Positions 55,719 to 63,975 of a stretch of 64,000 nucleotides of DNA are shown here, piece after piece. Each line of letters begins with the position of its first letter. Positions within the stretch are counted from its first letter, which is position 1. The notes under the pieces are model-generated. The model made no database searches and had not been told where the DNA came from. It was given only the letters and a program-made list of their open reading frames with translations. Location: NCBI GenBank assembly GCA_013396655.1, contig WBMV01001229.1:163887-227886 (forward strand). The letters are read 5' to 3'. The translations under genes and the position numbers were made by a program. The DNA is from Campylorhamphus procurvoides. Lineage: Eukaryota > Chordata > Aves > Passeriformes > Dendrocolaptidae.

Positions 55719-57617
55719 GCACCACCTCCTGCACACTCCCATCACTGTCACCACCAGTCCCTGGCTAATGGATGAGTGGATATATCTGCTGAGAAACATA
55801 GGGAGAGAAGCTATTAATTTGTAACAATCTAGTATTAAATTTTCTTCCAAATCAAACCTGTCTTTCAAGTAGGTGGGCAAAAATGTTTATCACTTTATAG
55901 ATCTTCTGTAAAAAAACAAAACACAAAAAACAAGGAGATTCACACCCTTTGCTTTGTATTTCTGTGTTTTATTACCAAAGCTGCACTTCTGCTTTCCCAC
56001 AAGGTTTCAGTGAAAGCATAATAGGGCATTTTTTAATTGTTTACAGAGAGCTTGAATGATTGGGTTGCCACCAAGGAGTAAAATAAATTGTGGCCTGGCA
56101 GCTAAGCAACAAAACAAAACAAGGCTTGTTTTATTGATATAATCGGAAGTATTTCCTCAGACTGCTGATTTTGAGCAAGAAACTGCATTTTGTCCTCAAT
56201 GTAGAAACAACTGGTGGTATTTTTGAACTGAAGAGGTTTTTCTCCTGAAATACTGCTGACAGATATTTGGCTTGAACAGGTGGCAAAACACCGTGTGGAA
56301 TATGCATGTGCTGCCTGGTCTTATTTTAGGGGAATTTTCTTCTTAATTGTTTGGGGTTTTAAATCCATGTTTTTATTTATTCTCCTAATGTTTCTAAAGC
56401 AACAACTTTTGTTCCCCAAGAAGCTTGGGCATCTCTTGTGACTGTTATAAAAATAATACTTGAAGCAGAATAAATTATCCAACAACAATGATTTAGGAGT
56501 TAATGACCAACCCCTGTGTATCAGTGGAGCTTTTCTCCACTAGAACAGAAAGAAAAGTTAAACACATTTGTCTCTGAGGAAAACATGAAATATTGATCCA
56601 ACGCTGATTTGTTGCAATTGACTCTTAAAACACAACACCCTAAAAAGGCTTCTGAGACATCCTTCGTACTCAAGGTATTCCAGGGCTCAGAAATCACTGT
56701 AAATAGGTGAATGGAAATGTTTTAGTATTTGAAAAAATTGAGGGGGGAAAAAAAGAAATCAGACCACTAATGTGTTTTCAGACTAAAAACTCCTTTCACG
56801 TATAGAAATCACAATGAGGGTGACCAGAACTCTTGTTGCAAAATGTGACCATGTTCAGCCTTGGCTCCAAAGATTAACTAAAAAGCCTTTTTATGTTGTT
56901 GTGACATAGAAGATCAAACAAAACAAAACAAAACAACCAACCAAACAAACAACAAAAAAGAAAACCAAAAAAAGGACCCAACAGCAGCACTAATGGTTGA
57001 AAATTACTTGAATATAGAAGTACTTGAGTAATGTAAATAATGTTTGAAATGTGTCATCTGAGTTTTCTCTCGCTTCTGCCTCCCTGCAAGGCGTTTCCCC
57101 ACAAACACCTCTTCCTGCCTTGGGGCACTTCCAACACCCCCACACAAGCTCCTCCCCAAGCCCATGACCCCATCCCTGAAAACAACACCCACACCAACTT
57201 TTCCACTTTTTCCCCCAGACTGGATCCAGTACCCACAAAGTTTCAGATTTGATGGGGAAAAAGGCAAAAAATGGTTAAAAATCAGTTTTTGCAGCTTTTT
57301 TTTTTTTTTATGAATTCCAAGTTTTCTTGGCCAAATCCAAATTGTTGCAAAAATACCTGGGAATGTTGCCAGGTCCTCCTGAATTTCTGGGAATTTTGGA
57401 TCCCCCCGCCAAGGTTTTAGTATTTGTTATTATTTTTGAGGGTAGAATGAGGAAATCTGGGAACTTCCCAAGACAGGATGGGAGACATCTGAATTGGCTG
57501 TCCTCACCCCACAGCATGGGTGGCCAAGAATCTATGTGGGAATAGGGTGGGAATGGGTAAAAGTGGGGGAAGGTGAAGAAGGACAATTCAGTACAGAAGG
57601 GGCAAAAGGGGAGGGCA
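55719..57617. other. Gene-free transition zone
   Basis: The left part resembles the preceding AT-rich DNA. An (AAAAC)/(AACC) simple repeat lies at 56914-56974. From about 57050 the sequence becomes richer, with runs of C and G and phrases like those in the introns of the gene to the right. The open frames on both strands at 57004-57586 overlap each other and show no domain. I see no exon. Confidence 0.55.
56914..56974. repeat. (AAAAC)n / (AACC)n simple repeat
   Basis: AAAAC units pass into AACC, AAAC and AAAACC units. The repeat lies within about 100 bases of the point where the window changes from AT-rich desert to minisatellite-rich sequence. Confidence 0.92.
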
Positions 57618-58858
57618 GGGCTTAGTGTGGGGCCTGGTGCCCCACATTTGGTATCACAGTGCCTTGAACTTTGCGGTTACAACACGCCACATTTTGAGGG
57701 CAAAACATCCCACATCTGGGGCTTATGATGCACCACACTTGGAGTTTGCAGTGCCTCACACTGAGGTTTCATGTCCCCACACTTAGGGGTCACAATGCCC
57801 AAGAGTTCAGGCTCAGAACACCCCGCAGTTGTGAGGTGGGGTTCTGCAAACTTTGGGGTCACAGTAACCCACATATTTGGGTCACAGTTTCCACCTATTT
57901 AAGATGTCTGTCCCTCACTTGGGAGTAACAGGACCCCACACTTATGGTCACCTTGACCCACAGTTTGGGGTCAAAATGCCCCACACTTAAGGGTCACAGT
58001 GCCCCACATTTTGAGGACAAAACACCACATTTTGGGATCTCATTTTGGGATGAGATCACCCCACATTTGGTCACAGTGCCCAGTACTTTCAGTCAAAACA
58101 CCCCACATTTTAGGGTCACATAGCCTCGCACTTTGGGGTCAAAATACATAATGCTTCAGGATCAAATTGCCCCACACTGGGGTCAGAATGTCAAACACTG
58201 TAGGGTCATAGCACCTCTCTCTTGGGATCATTGTGCCCCACACTTGGGTTAACATTGCCCCACATTTAGGGGTCATGATGTCACACACTTTTAGGTCACG
58301 TTGCCCATCCTTTGTTATCAAGATGTTCCACACTTGGGGGTCACAGTATATATAGCAGTTTGGGATCAAACATCCTGCACTTTGGGATCACAACGACCCA
58401 CACTTAGGTATCAAAGTGCCCCAAATGTGGAGGTAACAGTACCCCATACTCAGGGTCCCTGTATCTCGCACTAGGGGATCACATTGCCCCAGACCTGAGG
58501 GTCACAGTGCCCCACACTGTGGAGTTGCAATGCCACATGCTTTAGGGTCACAGTGTCCCACAATTTGGGGTCATGTTGCACCAAAAGTACACAAAATGTA
58601 CCACACCTGGGGGCCATGGTGCCCTACACCTGGGGGTAACACCACCCCACAGTTAAGGGTCACAGTGAGCCATACTTGATGGCATCACAGCACCCTAGAC
58701 TTGGGGATTACAGTGTCCTATACTTTGAGGTCACAACATCCCACACTTTGAGGTTGCAGTGCCCCACACGGGGACCAGAGTGCCCCATAGTTGGGGGCTG
58801 AAGTGCTCCACACTCGAGGGTCACAGTTTCCCACCCACTGGGGTCATGATCCCTCAGT
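57618..58858. repeat. Minisatellite, unit about 22 bases, downstream of the gene
   Basis: Degenerate tandem copies of a unit close to GGGTCACAGTGCCCCACACT (plus strand), with a variable T/G-rich spacer, fill about 1.24 kb, roughly 50-60 units by division. Units differ by substitutions and small indels, so the array is old and not homogenised. It starts about 55 bases past the poly(A) signal of the FCGBP-like gene, in its 3' flank. The frames across it translate to repeated fragments and are not genes. Spacing is irregular and no unit is perfectly conserved, so it is not a CRISPR-type array. Confidence 0.93.
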
Positions 58859-58894
58859 TTTATAAATGAACAGAAAAACTTCAAATCCACCCTC

Positions 58895-59213
58895 AAAACA
58901 ATCCTTTAAAAGAGTTTATTGACTGTTGTATCAAAACCATAAGATAGAATATAACTTTTATGGGGGGAAAAACACTGGGATTTGGGTCTTTTTGACCTTA
59001 ACTTGGTGTTTTTGGAGGTTTAGGTGTTGAATGGGACATTGTGGCATCAGGATCCACAAAGCGATGATTGGTTTGGGGAAAATCCAGGAAAATTTCATGG
59101 ATTTGAGGCAAAATCCAGAATTCTCCTAAATTTGGGGAATTAGAGCTGGATCCACCTACTGGACAGGATAGATGGGAGCATCAACTTCCTGACGGATCTG
59201 ATGGGAGATGTGG
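58895..59213 (-). other. Probable last exon of the FCGBP-like gene (mainly 3' UTR)
   Basis: A strong acceptor, a pyrimidine tract ending in TTCTGTTCCAG, precedes 59213 on the minus strand. An AATAAA at 58915-58920 with G/T-rich sequence just after it gives a plausible 3' end near 58895-58900. If translation stops at the TGA at 59530-59532, this exon is entirely 3' UTR. In the phase that would follow the 33-base exon, the first 58 bases are open and end in TAG at 59156-59158. The low end is an estimate from the usual distance between signal and cleavage. Confidence 0.5.
58915..58920 (-). terminator. Poly(A) signal AATAAA
   Basis: The minus-strand hexamer AATAAA lies about 240 bases past the alternative TAG and about 610 bases past the TGA. 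It is followed within 15-35 bases by the G/T-rich stretch ATTGTTTTGAGGGTGG, a fitting downstream element. I found no better signal between the stop codon and the minisatellite. Confidence 0.6.
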
Positions 59214-59232
59214 CTGGAACAGAAAGAAAAAT

Positions 59233-59497
59233 GTATCATTTTGGGCAGAAAATTCTTTTTGCAAAAATGGCAATTATTATGCAAAATGGTATGTTAAGAT
59301 GTAAAAAATGGCTTATTACTATGCACAAGTGGGTCAGTATTATGCAAAATTATTTGATTTTGTGGAAAATGGCTCATTTGTGGGCAAAAATGGTAATTAT
59401 TATGCAAAATGGCTCATTGCTAGGAATAAAGTCTCATTACTGGGGGAAAAAAGGGCCCATTATTATGTGAAATAGCCCATTTTTGGGCAGAGAGGTC
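59233..59497. repeat. Intronic minisatellite, GCAAAATGGCTCATTATTAT family
   Basis: Degenerate copies of a unit of about 25 bases, built around GCAAAATGGCTCATT plus ATTAT or TGTGG, fill most of the intron 59214-59503. The same family is seen at 60012-60141, two introns upstream in the gene. Confidence 0.85.
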
Positions 59498-59503
59498 TCT
59501 TAC

Positions 59504-59557
59504 CATGCTTGTTGCCGCAGGATCCCTCCTCAGTCGCTGCGGATGAAACCAAAGAAA
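59504..59557 (-). CDS. FCGBP: FCGBP-like gene: stop-containing exon with two possible acceptors
   Basis: The preceding exon leaves two bases (TG). Two in-frame acceptors are possible. One gives an exon starting at 59536 (after TTTCATCCGCAG), the other at 59557 (after CAATTTTCCAG), exactly 21 bases apart, so both keep the frame. Both read to a TGA at 59530-59532, adding CD or CFFGFIRSD to the C-terminus. A canonical donor (ATG|GTAAGAG) ends the exon at 59504, 26 bases after the stop, too close to trigger nonsense-mediated decay. If the TGA were read or were an error, the frame would stay open through 27 more codons into the next exon. The stop assignment is inferred, without transcript support. 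Confidence 0.5.
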
Positions 59558-62500
59558 CTGGAAAATTGCTTCCAGAATCTGCCCAACCCCTCCCCCATTA
59601 AATTTATTCCCAAATTTCTGGGTGGAAAACCAATTTTTCCATGGATTTTGGGGTAAAAATTAGGAATTACCATCCAGCAAAATCCCGGGACTTCCACATG
59701 TCCACCACCTCACCAATGCTCCTGGCATCACTTCCATCCGGAAGCTTCAGGTCGTCTCTAGGATTTCCATTGAAATTCCCACATGGGGCACAAAGACGGG
59801 TGGCCAAGCTTGAGGCCACAGTGATGGTGGCCTCCCCATCGCGGGTGATCGTGACAGACATCCCAGAGCGATGGGTGATGGTGACATTCCCAGGGGATGA
59901 GGTCACCGAGACAGAGTCAGAGATGGTGGTGGGGGGGCGAGTGAAGAGGCCATTGACCTGGAAAATTCCAGCAAATCCCAAAAAACATGATAAAAACTTT
60001 GTTTGTTCTTGGGCAAAAAAGCTCTAGATTGGGCAAAATCACTCCATATTAGTCAGAATCACACTTTGCAAAAATGGCTCATCATTGGGTAAAACCCCAC
60101 TTTATTTTGAGCGAAGTAGCCCAATGCTGGGCAAAATCTGGAGAGATTTTAGCCCAGATGTCTCTAGACTGACCCAAACCACCCCAGTCCCCTTGCCCCT
60201 TGTCTCGCTCACTCACCCACACCTCCATGTTGCCATTGACGCTGATGACGCCCTCGCGGACGAAGACGATGACAGCCGTGGCCGCCGGGATGTTCATGTC
60301 ACGACAGTCGCTGACCTCCACCACCACCTTGAACCAGTCAGGGGCCTCCTCGTCGCAGAGGGCCGACACCTTGTAAGTGCCACTGGCCAACAGGAGGCCG
60401 GGGACACCATCAAAGGTGGTCAAGGTGGCTCCAGGTGTCACCCGGCAGTGGCCTTCCCCCTTGGCGCACACCTGTGCCCCATCACGGGTGACGCACACCT
60501 GGTCCTGGTGACACTGCGTGTCCCGGCACACCAGTCCCCGCAATGGGTCACAGTGGCATTCCTTGGAGCAGTTGTTGGAGGTGACAGTTTCTCCTGCCTG
60601 GAACAGGAAATCTCAGAGGTTAAGAGCCATCTCCCATGTTTTGGGGAGAATTCCTGAATTCCAAGGGTTGGTAAATGCCATGGAATAAGGAATTCAGGTG
60701 GATTTGGGGGAGTCTGGGAAACTCAACTAGATAATGGGGTTTTTTTTCCCCTGCTAATTATATTTTTTTCCAGTTATTTGTCTTTTTTCCCTACTAATTC
60801 TCCATTTTCCCCACCAATTTTTCTTTTTATTCCTGGCTAATCCCCTGCTATCTGTCCTGCTTTTCACCCTCAATTGTCCTTTTTCCTGTTAATTGACTGT
60901 TCTTTGCCCCATATCCTCTGAAACTTTCCAGATGGACCAGCCCAACCCCCAACCTGATTCCCAGCAAAAAAACCCCCACCCATCCCCAAACTTGATGGTC
61001 ACCTGCCCCGTCACCTGACCTTGAGGTAGCGTCCCCTGTGGACACATCCACAGTGCTCAGGTGACACGCAGGTGTCCCCGTTGAAGACGAACCCCTCGTC
61101 ACACTGACAGCCTTCGAAGCACCCCAAGGTGCAGGGGACAGGAGCCACAAGGGCGGCACAGGTGACATCGCAGGTGCGGGTGCAGAGCTCGTAGTGGCTG
61201 TTGGAGGGGCAGGACAGGGCTGGGGAAAAAAGGGGAAAACCACATTGTTGGGACAATTCCAAAATTGTGGTGGTTTTATTTATCAAAATTTGTGTGTATT
61301 CAGAAAAATATGAGCATTTCTTTCTTCTTTTTTTTTTAATTTGAGGGGGTGTTTTTCAAAATTATGGGGGTTTTCCCAAAATTTGAGCATTTTCCTCAAA
61401 ACCTTTTACGCTCTTTCCAAAACCAGATTTTTAAAAAAAATTTAAGGGTACCATTCAAAATTGGTATTTTTATCCTACACTGGAGAGTTTTCAGTAAAAT
61501 TGGATGCATTTAACAAAGATTAGAGGTTTTCTTCAAAATTTTAGTTTGGGGGCCCTTTTTATTCCCCAAATTGGAGCCTTTTCTTTTTCAAAATTGGAGG
61601 GTTTTTTACCAAACTTAGAAGGCTTTATGAATTTTTTTTCCAAAATTGAAGTTAGTTTTTTCAAACAGGAGGAAAAGTTTTCAAGATTAGATGTAATTTT
61701 TCAAAATCTGATTATTTTTCAAAATATTTTTCAAAATGAGATTTTTTTTCTCAGAATTTGAGCCTTTTTTCTACAAATGAAAAGTTTTTATCAAAACGGA
61801 GGGAATTTTTTTTTAAATGAAAAGCATTTTTAAATAATGGGAGGATTCTTGTTCAAAATAGAAGAGAATTTTCCTAAAATTTTAACTTGTTCTTTAAAAA
61901 ATTGAGAGCGTTTTTGAAATTTGACTTTTTCAAACTTCTAGGATTTTTTCAAATTTTTAGGATTTTTTTTCAGAATGAGAGGGTTTTTCCTATAGTTGAA
62001 AGAATTTTTTCAAAATTGGAAGACTTTTAAAAAAATTGCAGGGAGATTTCCAAAATTTGAGGGAATATTTTGCAAAACAAACAAGGGAAATTTTCCAAAA
62101 CTGGAGGAAATTTTTTCAAAATCTGCTGAGGTTTTTTTTTCAAAATTGGAGGGAATTTTTCCACAATTCGAGCAGGTTTTATTCCCCAAATTTCAGGGTT
62201 TATTTCTAGGAGAATATGTGGGGGTTTTTTGAGGAAAACAGGGCCAGGATTGGCAAAATCCCATCTGACTTACGGCAGAACTCCTTCGTCCTCCATGGCT
62301 CGACTGCGGCGCCAGCAGCCTGACAGGCAGCAGCGTATGCCTGCAGCGCCTGACACAAGGCACCACGGTCCCCTCTGGCAACACAGACATCGTGGACACA
62401 GTGGGTGAAATACTCCACAGGGCTGACACGTGGGTGACACGCCCGGAATGGCCCCTCCGCGTCACGGATGATCCCACAGGATCCATTCCTGCTGTAGGAT

Positions 62501-63975
62501 GCTGCGTCATTGACATCACACTCGCTGCATGCACCACCATCACAGCCATCACTGCATGCTCTATCCTTATCCGGAACCTTCCAGGAGGTGATGAATTCCT
62601 GGGTGGTTCCTGCCAGTGCCCCCATGGGCAGTCGGAAGTCGTCAGTGGGGTCCCCGTCATAGTCCCCACCCAACCCGCACAAGCGGCCGCGGTAAACATC
62701 AGGGACGGTGATGAGGAGGAAGGTGGCTGTGTTGTAGAGGACACGGACTCCCGCAGAGGTGTGGAGGACAATGTTATTCCCCTCTTGGCCGATGCGGAGT
62801 TTCTTGTCCTCTGTCACCAGTGGGAGGGTGTACCGCTCTGAGTTCACCTGGGATGGGGACACGATGGCACATGTGTCATAGGTTGAATGTGGTATAGGAT
62901 CACCAGACCCCACATCTTGGTGATGGTGTAGCCATGAGATGAGACCTCCACCCATCTCACCATCCTTACCATCACCGTGTGAGTCACTGGTTCCCCCTCC
63001 ACTTGAGATACCCATGGATAGACACCACCACTGTCTTCATTGTCACCACATCACTGGGAGGGTCTCCAGACCCTGCTCCACAGTGATAGTATATCCAGGG
63101 ATGGAGACCTCCACCCTCTTTATTGCCACTAGGTCATTGTGGGGGCCTTCAGATCCTGCTCAACAGTGTTGAGCCCTCTTCATCAACATGTCTCCATGAG
63201 TGTCTTCAAACCCTGCTCCATGGTGCTGGTGTACCCATGGGTGGGAATCCCTACCCTCCTTATCATCACTTTGTCACCATGGGTGTCACTGGATCCCCCT
63301 CCACAGTGACAGTGTACCTGTGGATGGACACCACCACCCTCTTCATCACCACTGTGTCACCATGGGGGGTCTACAGACTTACCTTCACCTCCCACCTCTG
63401 TTCCCGCTCCATAGTGATCGTGTACCCATGGATGGACACCATCACCCTCTTCATCACCACTGGCTCACTGTGACTGCCTGCCTCATGCTCCACCAACACC
63501 GTGAAGTTGACCAGCCGTGGTGCCGGCTCACACAGCCGCGCCAGGACATAAGTGCAGGATCCCGGGATATTGAAGGTGCGTCCGTCGAAGGTGACATAGT
63601 GGGGGTCTCCTGATACAACCAACCGGCCATAACCAGTGGGGTAGCACCCCAGGACTCCATCTTCCACGCGACACTCTTCATGGGCACCACAGAACGCCTC
63701 CTGGCAGGTCACAGCACCATTGGTGCCGCAGCGGCAGCGCTCCCGGCACGAGGGGTAAAACTCAGTGTCCTTCTGGTAGTAGCGACCATGGTACTCACAG
63801 CCACACTCGGAGTGGGGGACACAGTCGGAGCCGCTGAGGATGTAACCAGGGTCGCAGAAACAGCCCTCAGAGCAAGGTGAGTCAGTACAGGTGGCAGGGA
63901 TGGAGGGGGTGCGGCAAGTTGGCTGGCAGGGGCTCCCACAGAGCTCATAGTGGGAGTGGGGTGGGCAGGAAAGAG
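59530..63975 (-). CDS. FCGBP: FCGBP-like protein (IgG Fc-binding protein family), 3' part of gene
   Basis: Joined minus-strand exons are 63383-63975, 62274-62847, 61020-61219, 60217-60597, 59671-59957 and the stop exon ending at 59530. All junctions have GT donors and AG acceptors, with matching phases 0, 1, 0, 0 and 2; about 680 residues are encoded here. Domain order is TIL, E (VWC-like), VWD with a GDPH site, C8, TIL, E, and a terminal VWD. This modular pattern is known from FCGBP, zonadhesin, alpha-tectorin and gel-forming mucins. Ending with a VWD domain, without a zona pellucida domain (tectorin) or transmembrane segment (zonadhesin), fits FCGBP best. Family members are secreted, disulfide-rich mucus proteins; D modules are cut at GD|PH and linked by disulfides. 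The signal peptide and further modules lie past position 64000. A bird-specific FCGBP-like paralogue is as likely as the one-to-one orthologue. Confidence 0.8.
59671..59957 (-). CDS. FCGBP: FCGBP-like exon: second half of the terminal VWD domain
   Basis: The exon is 287 bases: 95 codons plus two bases. The acceptor is TTTTCCAG before 59957 and the donor GATG|GTAATT. It starts with VNGLFTRPP and continues with alternating beta-strand-like segments, an N-glycosylation site (NVT, residues 24-26), an intact CAPCGNFNG (residues 56-64, the CxxC-type motif of VWD domains), NPRDDLKLPDG (residues 65-75) and DMWKSRDFAG near the end. This is the standard VWD C-terminal half. No C8 or TIL domain follows, so the protein ends shortly after this domain. 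Confidence 0.88.
60012..60141. repeat. Intronic minisatellite, same family as 59233-59497
   Basis: Within the intron 59958-60216, copies built on GGGCAAAAT, GGCTCATCATTGG and CCACTTTATTTTG show the same unit as the array two introns downstream. The copies are more degenerate. Confidence 0.7.
60217..60597 (-). CDS. FCGBP: FCGBP-like exon: E domain and first half of the terminal VWD
   Basis: The exon is 381 bases, 127 codons, phase 0 at both ends; the donor is GTGTGG|GTGAGT and the acceptor CTGTTCCAG. Residues 1-51 form the cysteine-rich E (VWC-like) region (SNNCSKECHC at 7-16, CRDTQC at 24-29, VCAKGEGHC at 43-51). From about residue 48 the VWD domain begins, ending in VISVNGNMEVW. The GDPH self-cleavage motif normally found at the VWD start is absent; the equivalent place reads GHCRVTPGATLTTFDG (49-64). 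This last D domain should therefore not be cut. Confidence 0.9.
61020..61219 (-). CDS. FCGBP: FCGBP-like exon: TIL domain
   Basis: The exon is 200 bases: two bases complete a Pro codon begun in the previous exon, then 66 codons. The acceptor is CCTTTTTTCCCCAG and the donor CTCAAG|GTCAGG. It encodes a trypsin-inhibitor-like cysteine-rich (TIL) domain starting SCPSNSHYELC (residues 2-12), with eleven cysteines, including CFEGCQC (33-39) and EHCGC (54-58). It ends in the GRYLK that leads into the next E domain. The SHYELC start is typical of TIL domains of FCGBP and zonadhesin. An alternative donor eight bases downstream would break the phase with the next exon, so I rejected it. Confidence 0.93.
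61346..62222. repeat. Intronic T-rich minisatellite, unit about 20 bases
   Basis: Most of the 1054-base intron 61220-62273 consists of degenerate copies of a unit close to TTTTTTCAAAATTGGAGGGA on the plus strand. Copies vary in the length of the T run and in the GGAGGG part. Open frames on the plus strand here (Phe/Lys/Ile-rich) are artefacts. Confidence 0.9.
62274..62847 (-). CDS. FCGBP: FCGBP-like exon: second half of a VWD domain and C8 domain
   Basis: The exon is 574 bases, 191 codons plus one base; the acceptor is GTCCCCATCCCAG and the donor CTGCC|GTAAGT. Residues 1-90 complete the VWD domain begun in the upstream exon (VNSERYTLPL at the start, DYDGDPTDDFRLP at 62-74, FITSWKVPD at 85-93). 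Residues about 98-191 form a C8 domain with cysteines at 98, 102, 107, 110, 124, 137, 150, 155, 165, 175 and 191, including EYFTHCVHDVC (145-155). One N-glycosylation site is NGS at 121-123. The VWD motif normally CGLCGNYNG reads CGLGGDYDG (57-65): the second Cys is replaced by Gly at codon 62668-62670. Confidence 0.93.
62880..63365. repeat. Intronic minisatellite derived from the end of the upstream exon
   Basis: The intron 62848-63382 consists largely of degenerate tandem copies related to the last part of exon 63383-63975. Copies of GTGTACCCATGGATGGACAC occur in the exon at 63420 and in the intron near 63312, 63229, 63089, 63007 and 62926. Spacing is 108, 83, 140, 82 and 81 bases, so the basic period is about 82-84. 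Each copy includes text like the exon's CACCCTCTTCATCACCACTG and an intron-type part (GTCTCCAGACCCTGCTCCAC). Read in the coding direction, the copy at 63312 still gives VVMKRVVVSIHRYTVTVEG, close to the exon's VVMKRVMVSIHGYTITMER. Confidence 0.88.
63383..63975 (-). CDS. FCGBP: FCGBP-like exon: TIL, E domain and first half of a VWD
   Basis: The exon is 593 bases: two bases complete a codon from the upstream exon beyond the window, then 197 codons. The acceptor is CTTTTTTTCCCCAG and the donor GTGAAG|GTAAGT. Residues 1-59 are a TIL domain (SCPPHSHYELC at 2-12, HSECGC at 54-59). Residues about 60-116 are the E region (GRYYQKD, SCRERCRCG, TCQEAFCGAHEEC). The VWD domain starts near 117 with YVTFDG preceded by SGDPH at 121-125 (63599-63610 for GDPH), the site at which FCGBP-type D domains are known to cleave between Asp and Pro. 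An N-glycosylation site is NFT at 156-158. The reading frame must continue from an upstream exon beyond 64000. Confidence 0.93.

Noticed and set aside
1..57617. tRNA, rRNA or other structured RNA genes
   Set aside because: I saw no tRNA-like A/B boxes with a cloverleaf, no rRNA segments and no convincing long hairpins by eye. A covariance-model search would be needed to exclude small ones.
57618..58858. CRISPR-like array
   Set aside because: Units are degenerate, directly adjacent and lack unique spacers of constant length. The context is vertebrate, and it is a minisatellite.
59504..59530. Reading the 33-base exon in the frame TEEGSCGNKH as an alternative C-terminus
   Set aside because: It would need a phase-1 donor in the preceding exon. 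The only suitable GT there (inside the codons for SIGEV) would remove the conserved DMWKSRDFAG end of the VWD domain.
60085..60657. 190-codon frame on the plus strand
   Set aside because: It is the antisense of the well-supported FCGBP-like exon 60217-60597 and crosses that exon's splice sites.
61504..62232. Phe/Lys-rich frames on the plus strand
   Set aside because: They are translations of the T-rich intronic minisatellite, antisense to the gene.
62392..62841. 149-codon plus-strand frame and a 192-codon minus-strand frame at 62193-62771
   Set aside because: Both are shadows of the exon 62274-62847 in other frames; the true frame carries the VWD and C8 motifs.
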